Made by a program: the position numbers and the translations under genes. A stretch of 64,000 nucleotides of DNA, taken from assembly GCF_901000735.1 (NCBI RefSeq), contig NC_081551.1, forward strand, positions 8,377,126 through 8,441,125, given 5' to 3'. Below, piece by piece: positions 53,143 to 64,000 of the stretch. The notes below the pieces were generated by a model. It worked only from the letters and a program-made list of their open reading frames with translations. It was not told the origin of the DNA and ran no database searches. Each line of letters begins with the position of its first letter. Positions within the stretch are counted from its first letter, which is position 1. This DNA is from Corylus avellana (taxonomy: Eukaryota > Streptophyta > Magnoliopsida > Fagales > Betulaceae).

Positions 53143-54564
53143 ACCATCATTTATGCACCCAGTACCTCAAGTGTGTTGTGTAGTTTAGGGGAAAGCCACA
53201 ATCTTTCCCCTAAATTTGGTACCGATTAAGCATAGAAATATGTTGTATAGTTTTCCTGCGTTGGCGAGGTTGATAACTATTGGTGAACAGCTTAAAAATT
53301 TTCTACTTGAAAAGAAAGTCATAAATATTCCATGTGATATCTATTATCTAATAACTCAAATTAAATTTACTTTAAAAGATCCATGAATGTGGTACTAGGA
53401 ATCAAATGAAGCCTCATTTGCTATTTTTAATGCATTTTTTTATTTATGTCAAAATGTATTTCGTTGTTGATTCAGACGTTTAACAATTTTCTCATGAATA
53501 GGTACCAAAAGTTCAGGGAGAACCTGTGCACCTTGTAAAGTTTAGGGGAATTTTAGTTTCTTTTTCTTTTGTTGGAAGTGTAGGCTTTGAATCACCATTC
53601 AGTACCTTTTCTCCTCAAACACACGAGGTGGCTTTCCCAGAATAGACTATATATATTGAGGGATTTTGGTCGGCCGACAGTCGCGTGTTTGTGGTTCTGA
53701 AGCCAATTGATGCATGCCACACGCACAATGTTGTCTATTACTTGTAGGGAACTGGGATCGCTATTTGTCGGTTTGGGTTTTGTTCTCTTGATTATGTTAC
53801 ATGAAAGATGAAGAGAAAGGTTGAAAATATGGTGAAGATGATAAGCATGAGGACAAGAAAGATGCAAGTGATAAAGCTGATGACATTATTGTCCCATTTA
53901 CCCTTGTTTATTACACATTTCTTTCGATTTTGAAGCAATACTTCGATTAGAAGTTTCAGAGTAGATTTGTGAAAATAGTCGTTGTTGGTACAGTTTCTGA
54001 TATGGTGGACCCAAGGGGTGAGATAGTAATTCTGGATGTTGCTCCTTCTTCAATCTGCAAGACAAAAACGGGGTTAAGAGAATACGCTGGGGGTGTTCCG
54101 GCGAATCCTCCTCCGATGTTAAAGTTAGCTCCTTTCTGAGTTCTGTATAGAGTTTAGTGAGAAGGAATCATGTACCTGTCTTCTTGATATCTTGGTCTTT
54201 TTATATCTAGGATTTGCACATATAGTTATGGTGACTGGACGGAGGATCTGAGATGCCGTGATGAAGGGGATGGCTGATATTATTGTTCCTTGACTGTTAT
54301 GGTTAATGTGAAACCTTTCCTGCAATTGATGCATATCCCGAGGATGGCGCGTAACTGCTACTGCATTCAATGTCAATCCAAAGGTGATCCGTAACCGTTC
54401 CCGTAATCAATAAGTATCCAAGAATACGTGTAACCATCGACGTGATCAATACGTTTTGTTCCTATAGCTGTCGTACTAAATGATATGTAGAGTAGATCTT
54501 GATCCAACTGGCTCGGTAGATGATGTGGGCTTGATGCTTATGATATTCTCGGGTGTATGCTGTG
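53143..54564. other. Cluster intergenic DNA and an older repeat, no gene seen
   Basis: CCACAATCTTTCCCCTAAA (53199-53217) and CACCATTCAGTACCTTTTCTCC (53593-53614) resemble 19695-19742, so this is again resistance-cluster intergenic DNA. From about 53980 the sequence has words such as GGTGGACCCAAGGGGTGAG and GGTGTTCCGGCGAATCC, which look like an old retroelement with no frames. The hAT element interrupts it at 54564/59490. Confidence 0.5.
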
Positions 54565-54579
54565 TAGGGGTGGGCAAAT

Positions 54580-54755
54580 TAACCGTTATCGTTTAACCGG
54601 CCGTCTACCGGCTTCGACCGAACCGATATAAACCGTAGCCGATATGCCGATATCCTTATCAGTTAAAAAAAGTATACCGGAATTCGGTCCGGTCCGGTCC
54701 GGTTCGGTTAAGTGGTGCTTATCGGTTAACCGGTTTAACCGGTTTAACCGATAAT
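54580..54755. repeat. Left subterminal motif cluster of the hAT element
   Basis: Dense AACCG, CCGGT and GGTTAACCGG words, including GGTTTAACCGGTTTAACC and a GGTCC tandem. hAT transposases bind short repeated subterminal motifs, and a mirror cluster lies at 59320-59455 with GGTTAAACCGGTTAACC. The binding role is inferred. Confidence 0.65.
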
Positions 54756-54792
54756 ATTTATTAGTCCCAAAACGGCGGCGTTTAGAGAGGTT

Positions 54793-56195
54793 ATATAAAT
54801 CTCTATCACCCCACCACAGTCGAACCCTAAGCCCCTAAAATCAGTAAATCACGCCTCGGCCTCTCAGTCTCTACTCTCTCGGTCTCTCGTGGAGTCGTGG
54901 TCTCGCTTTCTACACACTCAGTGACTCACCTGAGTCACCTTCTCAGCTTCTCTCACGGACACGGTAAGCACTTTCACTTTCCTCTGTAGAAAAATAAAAT
55001 TTTAAGTGCAAGAAAAAGAGTTGTAAGATAGGGATGCCTTCGAGTAAATATTTCTCTCTCTCGCTATTTTTTTTTTTTTTTTTACTTTTCATTTTGGTTT
55101 GTTTTAATATTCTACTTTCTTCTTCAACATTTAGGCGGTGTAGGTGTGTGTGGCCGAGGTTTGGATGCCCTGGAAGGCTTTTCATGCAATACTTTGCCAA
55201 CCCATTGTTGTTCTGAATCTATTCTGGGTATGTGTTTCTGATTATTGTGAATTTGATGCCTATGAAATTGGAATTTTCTATCCTTCTCTAGGGTTAGTTC
55301 TGGTACAGAACAGATATGTTGTGTGAGGTACATGCTAATAATGGGTTCAAACTGAGAGGCTTTATTTTCTCTAATCAAATTGGAGCAGACCCATTTGATG
55401 AAATTGGAACAGATCTATTTTATTGGTTTCAGTGACGATGCACAAGTCAAATTTACAGTTCAAGTGTGGAATAGCATCTTTAGTACTAATTTGGGTGAAA
55501 TAGCTGTCCAGCTGATTTTTATCGGTTGACATGTGATTTTACGAGGGTTGAAATCTCTCATCTTATATGTTTTTGTGAATTGAGGGTTAGTTTGAGGTAT
55601 TAGCAAGCTGCAAGACATTGTTATGCCTTTGTTTCAAATGGTTGTGGATCATATTTTACCAATAGAGAGATAAATGGAGGAATAAAAAATGCTGGTGCCT
55701 TCAGTTTTGTAGTCTTTTTTGTTAAGATGGCATATAGGCACGTGGTATATTATTGAACTGTTTCATTTGAACATCTTAACTGTATCTATCTTATGCATTC
55801 GAGGATTTCGTAGTTAAAAATGCAGTTAAGTCATAAATGTACTTTTTTTTTTTTGTTTAGGATGAAACTTTTATATTAGCAGCACATTGTTTAGTTGTTT
55901 TGTTATCTGGCCTGGCTGATTATATTTTTTCTCTTGAATTCTTGTTAATTGAATAAAGTTTGAGGTTGGGGTTTTAAGTATGCATGAATTGTGGGATTTT
56001 CAGTCTAGTTGTAGGTTGTTCAAATTGTTTGTTCTATTATGAAATTTGGGTCATAATACCTATGATTGAATGTTTGGTAGAGATAGAATGTTACAGGTTG
56101 TCCAGTTGTAGTTTGAGTTTGAGTTTTGTCATAGCCCATAGGTCAAACATTGTCACATTAGCTAATTAAAATCAACCATTGCTTTTTTACTTCAG
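54793..56195 (+). promoter_or_regulatory. hAT promoter region, untranslated exon 1 and intron 1
   Basis: TATATAAATCTC near 54793 is a good TATA box. A CT-rich leader follows and ends in a strong donor, CACGGACACG|GTAAGC (exon ends 54963). The intron would run 54964-56195 and ends in CTTTTTTTACTTCAG. The acceptor lies eight bases before the transposase ATG. Not experimentally supported; the splice signals are simply good. Confidence 0.55.
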
Positions 56196-56203
56196 AAGTT
56201 TGT

Positions 56204-58442
56204 ATGGCTGCGCCTCGACCTCCAACATCAGCTACTTCTTCTTGTCCCATTGGCATAGATGATGAAGAAATCTTTGATGAAGACTTAGACTTTGATAAAG
56301 AGACCTTTGATGATATTGATGAATCCAATGAGTTGGATACCCAAGGGATTAGATGTGCTGGTTCTAGGGGTTCTAGGGGTTCTAGGGGAGCATCTCATGG
56401 TCGTACTCGTGGTCGACGACCCCCAATCCCTTGTAAAAAAAAGATTAAGAACAAAAAGATCTTCAGTATGGGACCATTTTACTGAAAATGCAAATAGTTC
56501 TGAAGAGGCTCCTATTGCAAGTTGTAACTATTGTGAGGCTCAGTATAAATATCATGGGACAAACAATGGCACCTCTAGCATGTTGTAGCATTTCAAAAAA
56601 TGCCAAAAGTATAAGAGCTTAAAAGCAAAAACAGATGGCTCTCAATCTAAATTCACCTTTATGGCCGGGCAGAGTCAGAGTGATGGTAGTATTGGTAATA
56701 ACCTAATTGTTGGGAAGTATTCTGAAAAACTTATTAGGGAGACTCTTTGTTAAATGATCATTGTTGATGAATTTCCCTTTTCAATTGTGGAGAAGATGGG
56801 TGTTAAGAAAATGTTTAAGGTTCTTGAGCCTCGTTTTGAGCTTCCTTCTCGCTATACAGTGATGAAGGATTGTGTTAAGTTGTTTATGACCAAAAAAGAA
56901 ATAATCAAAAAGAAGTTGATAATGGTTGGTCAAAGGGTTTGTTTGACAACTGACACTTGGACTTCGATTCAGAATATGAATTACATGGTTGTAACGGGAC
57001 ATTTCATTGACTCTACTTGGAAATATCAGAAAAGAATATTGGCATTTCGCCAAGTGTCGGATCACAAGGCAATAACGATTACTAAGGAAATAGAGCAATG
57101 TTTGGTGGAATGGGGGATTACCCGTGTGTTGGCGATAACACTTGACAATGCAAGTGCTAATGATAAAGCAATTAGTGAGTTTAGTAAAAGAAATATGTCC
57201 AATGATGATGTTATTTGTCGCCATGAGTTTGTTCATGTGAGGTGTTGTGCCCATGTTCTAAATTTAATTGTGATGGAGGGTATAAAGGGTGCACATGATT
57301 CAATTGAAAGAGTCCGAAATATGGTGAAATATGTGAAGGGATCCCCCCAAAGATTAGCCCTCTTTAAGTCTTGTGTAGAAAGGAAGAATCTTGGGTGTTG
57401 GTCTTCCTTGACTCTTGATGTTTCCACTAGATGGAACTCTACTTATACCATGTTGGAGGCGGCACAAAAGTATGAAAGGGCATTTAATCTTATGTTAGAT
57501 GAAGATTCGAATTTTGTACATTATTTGAATGATGATTGTGGAGGGAGGGATGTGTTGGGGGCTCCAAATGAAGATGATTGGAATAAGGTTCGACACATTG
57601 TTAAATTCTTGCGTGTGTTTTATGACGAAACAATTCAGATGTCGGGTTCCTTGTACTCAACTTCTAACTTGTTTTTTGGTATTCTTCAAAATGTTTATCA
57701 TTGTTTGGATGAGTATTGTGAAAGTAATGATTATTCATTGAGTACCATGGCAATGCAAATGAAAGAGAAATATGATAAGTATTGGGGAAATTTTTTGGCT
57801 ATTAACCCCTTGTTGTTTGTTGCTTCGGTGCTTGATCCACGTTACAAGATAAATGTCTTGGAATTTTGGTTCCAGACGAATGTGGGTCTAGTAAAAGCAA
57901 AAGAAATTGTTACCAAATTAAAGGATGTCTTGAGCCGGTTATATGAGCAATATGCTAAGAATGAAAGTGGGGCTAGGTTTGGAAATGAAGAGCGTAGTTG
58001 CACAAGTTCCGAAGGTGTGGGTGTGGGTACTAATAAGAAAGATGCTTTAGCTATTTACCATTCATTTCGGGCGTCCAAAAATGTGATGATGTGTCGGACA
58101 GAGATAGAGCAATATTATACGGAAGAGGTGGAGACTCCAAGTGACAACTTTGATATTTTAATGTGGTGGAGGGTAAATAAGGTAAAGTTTCCGGTTCTCG
58201 CCGAGATAGCACGAGATGTCCTGGCAATTCCACTTACTTCTGTTGCTTCTGAGTCGGCCTTTAGCACCGGAGGTCGCATCATAGATCCTTTTCGGAGTTC
58301 TTTGGCTCCGAAAACAGTGGAAGCTCTTATTTGTTGTCAAAATTGGTTGAGATCTTCTCCCAATTTTCAGTATGTTGAGTCACTCTTGCCTGATATTGAA
58401 GATGAAGAAAGCTACAAGCTTGAGTCGGGTAATATTTGTTAA
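56204..58442 (+). pseudogene. hAT transposase, RICESLEEPER/BED type, lightly broken
   Basis: About 745 codons from ATG 56204. An acidic N-terminus (GIDDEEIFDEDLDFD) and an arginine/glycine stretch are followed by a BED zinc finger (VWDHF, CNYCEAQYKYH, then HFKKC). The RNase-H-fold transposase core has TTDTWTS and ITLDNASANDKAI with its catalytic Asp residues, then RCCAHVLNLIV. DUF4413 follows (FLRVFYDETIQMSGSLYSTS), and hAT_C with WWRVNKVKFPVLAEIARDVL and SVASESAFSTGGR. Three lesions: a frameshift in or near the A-run at about 56437-56444, TAG at about 56586 and TAA at about 56751. From 56754 the frame is uninterrupted to the stop at 58440. It might still be expressed as an N-terminally shortened protein without the BED finger. 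Confidence 0.9.
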
Positions 58443-59319
58443 TTTCAAATTTATTCATTATTCTAATTATTTGATTAAATTATTTTTACTAATCCTTTAA
58501 AAATTTCATTGTGGTAGAAATTTTGTCTAATTCCCTCACATTTGACGCGAATTAAGGCTTAATGGATGAACTTTGCGGGGTAATGTTTTGTTTAAAGTAT
58601 TTGGTAAGTTTTTTGCATCTTATTTTTTTCTTATTTGATATTTTTTTCTTACTCTTTAATATTAATTACTAATAGCGATTCACTTGATTTATGTTTTGAT
58701 TTGTTGGATTATTGAAGGAAGCAAATTTAAGGAATTGAAGATAATCTATGTTTGAGGTGGCTCAAGGAAATTATTGTGTAACCGTGTTGATGTTGATGTT
58801 TATCCATATTGATCACTATCTTTATGTTTTCTCGCTTTTATATTTGTGTAATGGTGTTGCCCATGACTTATTTTCCTTTTGCTAAGTGACTTTAATTAGT
58901 TAATACTTTGTTTATTATTCATTAATGAATTTTATTTTAATTTGGGTTTGGGTAGGTTTGATGTTTTTTTTTTAAGTGATGGCATTTGATGGGATTTCTT
59001 TGCCTTTGGTAAAAGCATTTTTCATTAACTAGTTTTGCTAGTCTAATTAGCATTCATTATGTTAATTAGTCCATTTGCTTTGGAAAAATGTATTTTATAA
59101 TATAAAAAAAAAAAAAAAAAGTTGAAGTGGATCAATATAAAAAAGCTTCAATTTTTAGCCCAAAAAACAAATATTTGGGTCCCAACAAAAAGTATTTGGT
59201 CCCTAAAACAACTCATTTTTAATAAGTTATTTTAGCCCAACAAAAAGTATTTGGGCTCTCAAAAGTCAAAAAAACTCATTTTTGGTTTTTAGCCCAACAA
59301 AATAAATCAATATAAAGCT

Positions 59320-59455
59320 CTCGGTTAAACCGGTTAACCGGACCGTTTAACTGTGTACCGTTTTAACCGAAATTATCGGTTAAAATTCTTATTGGTTCGG
59401 TATCGGTTAATAAACCGTTTAACTGAAAATTATTGGTTAATAACCGATAAAGTCC
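59320..59455. repeat. Right subterminal motif cluster of the hAT element
   Basis: Contains GGTTAAACCGGTTAACCGG, TTTTAACCGAAATTATCGG and GGTTAATAACCG. Inverted counterpart of the left cluster at 54580-54755. Confidence 0.65.
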
Positions 59456-59489
59456 TTAACTTGACCGTTTTGACTAATACCCAGGCCTA

Positions 59490-60517
59490 ATGCCGTCCTG
59501 AGCCACTGTGAAATGGTGATAAAGTCATCCATGTCTCCCATATTGGGCTTCATTCTAGTGGGCCTATCCTGACGTTTTCGGCTTTTTCCTCAAGTTGCCA
59601 GGTCTGGGGCCCATTGACCGGAGTCCCAAATTTATGTGCAACAGTCGCAGAATGTAAATTTGCTCTAGTTTTGTTGTTGTCCCCAATGGCAAGGTAGTTC
59701 TAATAGCCACTTAATAATCGCAGATACACAGTTCAAGGGTTTTCCTCTGAGAAATTACATTAATAAGCTTCCTGTTATTTGTCTTCCCCATAGTGATTTG
59801 TTCCTCCCACCCCCTTCAGCTCTATCTCTACTTTGAGCCTGTCTAGTGTCTAGTTCTTTTACAAATTTCAAACCTGCAAGACCCTAATATTTTAACCTTC
59901 TTTTTATATGTGATACTCCAAGTCAAGCCTAGTCAAGTCTGGTAGTTTATTGAATGCTTTGTGCCTCAATGATGAAGTCAAGCCTCTCTATGGGAACTCC
60001 CTCAAGCCACTTGTCCAGTGTGCCCCATTTGTGATCCTTAGAAGATGGTTATATAAACTTATCATCAAGGTAAAATAAGCAGAATTGCAGTATGCCATTT
60101 TATTCAATGGAGTCAGGCAGTCATGAAATGTTTCGCTGCCGTTACTTGCAAATAAGTTCTTTTCCCTCTACATGATGAAGAGTATGGATAAAAGGTTTTT
60201 GATCTGGTGATATCTTCCATGATTTAGTATGTGGAAAGAACCAGAGGTTGACCCAAACGATGAACATGCCATATTTAGATGCAAATATATATATATTCTT
60301 TTTTTTTTCTTTTTTCTTTTTCATTAATGAAAAAGAAGTTGAGTGGAGGGATGTTTAGCTGCACACGTCTTACATTTTGCTAAGTAATCGAAAAATAACA
60401 TTAAAAGCGTAAAGGGACCTTTAGATAGACAGAAAGTATACAAGAGAGAGAGAAAGCACATAACTAGAAGGATCTTACATTTTGCTATGTTGATTCACCA
60501 TGCTCTTATTTTGGCAG
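59490..60517. other. No gene recognised
   Basis: The first 300 bp continue the older repeat interrupted by the hAT element (GGGCCTATCCTGACG, GGGGCCCATTGACCGG). A segment at about 60400-60450 (ATTAAAAGCGTAAAGG, GAAAGTATACAA) resembles the 3' end of the LINE at 20025-20070 and may be a small LINE remnant. Confidence 0.4.
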
Positions 60518-60665
60518 AAGCATCCTGGTTCCCCAAAGCAGCAGAGTGCAAAAGGCAAATACAAAGGCCCCACTTCCAAATGATACCGTATCGCAGTCCC
60601 CAAAAGTCTTTCTTACGTGTCATAAGCATGCTGAGCGCATTATCCATCTTCTTGAAATGTTGCAG
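60518..60665 (+). other. Possible exon of an unrecognised gene
   Basis: 148 bp between TTTTGGCAG and GTAAAA, open in one frame: SILVPQSSRVQKANTKA, then SQSPKVFLTCHKHAERIIHL and LEMLQ. Good splice borders and a non-repetitive sequence suggest a real or recently real exon. I do not recognise it and found no partner exon close by; it may belong with the exon-like pieces at 27.6-28.9 kb. Confidence 0.35.
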
Positions 60666-63277
60666 GTAAAACCTTATCATCTACTATTTACTCTTGCTGT
60701 ACAATCCTTGTTTTCTGTGATTTCTGGGCCCAAGGGGTTGTATTTAATAAAATGTAGGTGTAGGCCTCTAGCGGGGTCTGGTAGTTGTATGGATGATCAG
60801 TTTAAAACTCTTCTTTGACCTGGCCCTTGTTTTCACCATGCCGTCGTCCGAGTCTGGTTTGAACTCAATTTGGCCATATAATGTTGTCTTGGACAATGTT
60901 ATATGCTGAGACCAATTAGACAACCTGAGATGGTTTTAAGGTTGTTTCATGTAATATGAGAAGGCTGGCCGGTGGGCAATTAGCTTGGTTTGACGAGATA
61001 CATAGCCATCCTAACCATCATTGGGGGAGCACACACTGTACAGAGTAACTCCAATGGAAAGGACTCGGACATGAAAATAGCTACAGAGACCATGTTTGCT
61101 GGGTGCAATTGTGATTGCTACGTGTTTCGCCTCGGTTAGTGATCCGAAGCATTCAGCTCGTTGTGGTTCTTTACATCTTTTGTTTCCGTCTGAAACCGAT
61201 ATATTCTTCAGATAAAGCCATGGACAAGATTCAGCATTGAAAGGCAGCCTGCTGTTCCTTTCTGGTCTCTGCTATTTGCTAGCATGTCTTCACGGAGTTA
61301 TGATTATTGGATACTTTGGTCATAAAGTCCTGTTAGAAAAACTATTGGAAACCAGTATATGATTGTATCATGTGTAACTGATTCAATTTTCTTCTACAGT
61401 GAAGTTTTTTTTTTTTTTTTTTTTGGTTGAAACTTATCATAAATATGGAATTTTTATGGCATTGACTTCTGATCAATTTTTCATCCCTTGATCGGATTCC
61501 AGTTATCAAGCCCTGTGAGGATGCATGTACTTGACTGTGTAGAAACTGTCCCTTCTGCTGATCTGTTTACCCCAACTTATGTACTGCATACTAACCATAG
61601 CAATTCAGTTCCTTCATGTTGGTAGGTTATATATACTGCTGTGGAGATAATATCAATTTTCTTGCAAAGGAAATTCCAATTCTAGCATGAGTTCTAAAGA
61701 ATCACTTCTGCAATTTTTCCCAAATAACAGAGAGTGCCTTATGTCACAATCCCCATGGCTAATCAAGTGTGAGGGACATTACCACCATTGAAAAAAATAA
61801 AGAAGAAACAAAATCATAATTCCATTTCCTTAATAGAAAACAAGTAGAGAATCCCTAAATTTAGCAAGCAGGATTGGATGAATTTTAGACTTATCGCAAA
61901 TATCGGAATCGAAAATAGAGACAGAGGTAAGGGTAATAGCTATCACCTTCATTCATGATCTGGTGCGTGAAGCCGTCGTTAGATGTGTTGTCTATCAATG
62001 GTGGTATTCGCTTACACCAACAGAGCCTAGGGCCCCGTTTGGCAAACCATTTTCTTCCCACTTTTTCGTTGTGCTTGATGGGACTATACACTAAAGACCA
62101 CTACTGCCCTATGAAAAGAAGCCTATAATTTTGAAAATCTACTGCATGATGCGTGAGTCATCTTGAGAATTAATCCTCTTTAGTTCATTTTATATTTGAA
62201 AGATATTTTTATCTTTTTACTTTTTGATGGATAAAAATATTCATTTAATATAACTAAAAGGGTATTTTACGATTCAAATGAATTGGAGAAAATCTTAATT
62301 CGAAATACAGATGTAGGGTAGATAGGTTCAATTAAAACAAAAACCAAAATATAAATTTTGCCCTTTTTGCTTGACGTCTACAAAGAAAGTTTTCCACCCT
62401 TCCTCTCCCACCAAAAAAAACTCCCCTTCCCTTCAAGTAAGAGCTGCAGATTTTCCCTCATTTGTGTTGGTGGGTCGGCTGAAGAACAAAAACACAACCG
62501 GATTTATCTTATTCCCTCAAACTTCTGTTGGTGCATATCTATACCATTTCGTGTTTTCCAAGTTGGTAGTTACATAGATTTTTTTTTTTTTTTTTTCTTC
62601 TTCATATTTTAGAGTAATGAAAATTCAGTACACAAGTACAATTGGATTTGAATGTGTAAATGGGTACATTATAATTTGCAAATTTTGGTGATCCAAATTT
62701 CATTCTGTTCCTTTTCTTTCTTTCTTTGCCTCTTTTTTGATTTGAAAGTATAAAATATGGATTTATACTTCAAAATATATTTGCTAATTAGGGACTAATT
62801 AATGAATATTCTACTTACTGAAAGTATAAAATATCAATATTTTAAAGCGTAGGGCATAATCTTAATTAGTTGTTTGTGAATCAATATTTCTATCAATACT
62901 TTTGCACCCTAAAATTTAAAGCCATTGCATTCCATACTTTCTATCTGTGCTATAAAATTTCTAAATTTTTTCCTTCAACGCTCTACTATTCTCTATTTAT
63001 TTGGAGATTTTCTTTCAAGTTTGACCTCACTCGCTCTTTGGCTCGCTGTAATATTTGTTTTGAGGTTTTATTTTCCTAATGCAATTTTCTCAAATATATA
63101 TATATATATATATTTCGAAAAAAGTTTTACCATGTGTTTTTTGTTTTTTGGGCTAAGCAAAGGAAGAAGAGGAAAAAATTGAGATCCACTAAGGATACGT
63201 TTGATATTGCAATTTCATAGATAATAAGTGCGATTTTAAACTAAGTCATAGAAAGTTGAAAATTTGCTATTTAAAAA
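60666..63277. other. No gene recognised
   Basis: AT-rich, with a T-run at about 61407-61424 and GGGCCCCGTTTGGCAAACC at 62031-62049, a word common at ends of plant MITEs, for which I found no inverted partner. An 84-codon open frame at 62358-62612 ends in a T-run and has no domain. A (TA)n run lies at about 63096-63112. Confidence 0.45.
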
Positions 63278-63662
63278 GAGAAATGATAGCGACACAACTT
63301 TGGCCCAACTTTTCTTTTATTTGGTCATTTTTTTTATAAAAAATAAAAATTATGAAGTAATAACAATATTCTATATATATGGTCTTTTTTTTTTATTCAG
63401 TATTTTTTTTTTTTTTAGATAAAATGGTGTTTTTCTTCCAAAAAATGGTCATTTTGTTTTGTTTTGTTTTTTTTTTTTTTAAGTGGTCATTATTATGAAG
63501 AAAAATATCATTTTTTTTTTTAAAAAAAAAATACCAAATAAAAAAAAGACCACATAGGAGGCTATTACTTCAGAATTTTTATTTTTTATTTTTTTTAAAA
63601 TGACCACAAGAGAGAATAGTTGGGCTAAAGATGTGTCAAAAAGTTGTGTATCTATCATTTCT
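63278..63662. mobile_element. 385-bp MITE with 10-bp target duplication
   Basis: The left arm (GAGAAATGATAG..ACACAACTTT, GGCCCAACTTTTCT, GGTCATTTT, AAATTATGAAGTAATA) is matched inverted by the right arm. TATTTAAAAA lies at 63268-63277 and 63663-63672. The long arms and 9-11-bp duplication fit a Mutator-type non-autonomous element. It appears to lie inside a second weak inverted repeat (about 63190-63860) with GATATTGCAATTT at its left. Confidence 0.8.
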
Positions 63663-63672
63663 TATTTAAAAA

Positions 63673-64000
63673 CCTAGAAATCGTAGGTAAGGATTTTTTT
63701 TATAAAAAAAAATGCACAATTTTAAAGATTAAAAATGCGATTTTTAAGGGTCAAACTAAAATTTTGTTAAACGCTTAATTGCGTTTTATAAAATCATGTT
63801 TTTCAAATCGTACTTTTTAAAATCGCAAACTTAAACTGCGATACGAATATCATATAACCGAGATGAGGTTGCATTAAAAATCTGCCATTAATTTTTCTTT
63901 TTTACAAGTCTTTGTTGGTCCGACTACCATATTATGCCGCTCATATTTCAAAATGATTATTCTTTTGGGATGGGAGGTGACCAATAATCAAAGGAATTTA
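63673..64000. other. No gene recognised
   Basis: AT-rich non-coding sequence with repeated AAATCG/GCGATTT words. Probably the right side of an older MITE around the 63278-63662 element. Confidence 0.4.

Larger units (their letters stand above)
54565..59489 (+). mobile_element. hAT DNA transposon (nearly complete)
   Basis: Ends TAGGGGTGGGCA and TACCCAGGCCTA are imperfect inverted repeats (9 of 12). The host 8-mer is ATGCTGTG at 54557-54564 and ATGCCGTC at 59490-59497, a 6/8 match of the hAT length. Inside is a transposase gene with its own TATA region and a 5' intron. Both subterminal regions are packed with AACCG/CGGTT words. 4925 bp. Confidence 0.88.

Noticed and set aside
31067..53146. CACCA before Copia A3 and CACCA at 53142-53146 as a target duplication of the whole pile
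   Set aside because: No family A 3' LTR ends next to the right copy, so the five-base match is probably chance.
56781..58340. Minus-strand open frames across the hAT transposase
   Set aside because: Antisense shadows of a well-recognised transposase.
62031..62049. MITE starting with GGGCCCCGTTTGGCAAACC
   Set aside because: No inverted partner or target duplication found within the following kilobase.

Overview
The window looks like nuclear DNA of a dicot, probably woody, plant. It is AT-rich, has one intact plant-type CC-NB-LRR resistance gene, and is otherwise crowded with Copia, Ty3-like, L1-type LINE and hAT elements. Short GGCCACCCC/CCCAAGGGCC-rich repeats remind me of Fagales genomes, but that placement is inference. 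There is no bacterial or organellar gene order, no tRNA or rRNA gene that I could recognise, and no CRISPR.

Layout. 1-1.3 kb: a foldback-like repeat with about 150-bp inverted arms. 1.35-6.0 kb: a complete but decayed Copia element (family A, copy A1) with two LTRs, a primer-binding site and a perfect ATTTG target duplication. 6.0-8.5 kb: intergenic, with a foldback/MITE. 8.5-12.5 kb: an intact single-exon CC-NB-LRR gene of 1328 codons, RPP13-like in type. 12.5-19.3 kb: a tail of partial tandem copies of that gene's LRR end and 3' untranslated region, all without CC and NB domains, hit by a solo LTR and a MITE. 20.0-22.06 kb: a 5'-truncated LINE on the minus strand. 22.07-26.75 kb: a younger Copia (copy C2) with nearly identical LTRs and a CTATG target duplication. 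26.9-27.6 kb: another copy of intergenic sequence from the LRR cluster, then possible exons of an unrecognised gene. 31.07-53.14 kb: a deep nest of elements, namely Copia A3, a minus-strand Copia B, and seven solo-LTR-like inserts, some inside others, almost all with readable target duplications. 53.1-54.56 kb: cluster-type intergenic DNA returns. 54.57-59.49 kb: a hAT element with a nearly complete BED/hAT_C transposase gene (one frameshift, two stops). 59.5-64 kb: mostly non-coding, with one possible exon and a MITE.

How it fits together. The only gene here that looks functional is the CC-NB-LRR. Repeated 3'-end units downstream, sharing even a 69-bp untranslated-region intron, show that the locus expanded by unequal exchange and then decayed. 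The transposon pile lies within the remains of the same cluster: related intergenic motifs occur on both sides of it (about 17-19.7 kb and 53.2-53.6 kb). The most unusual structure is a tandem array of hairpins at 50.65-51.23 kb, inside a 3.4-kb solo LTR. Its loops are conserved while both arms of the stems change together.
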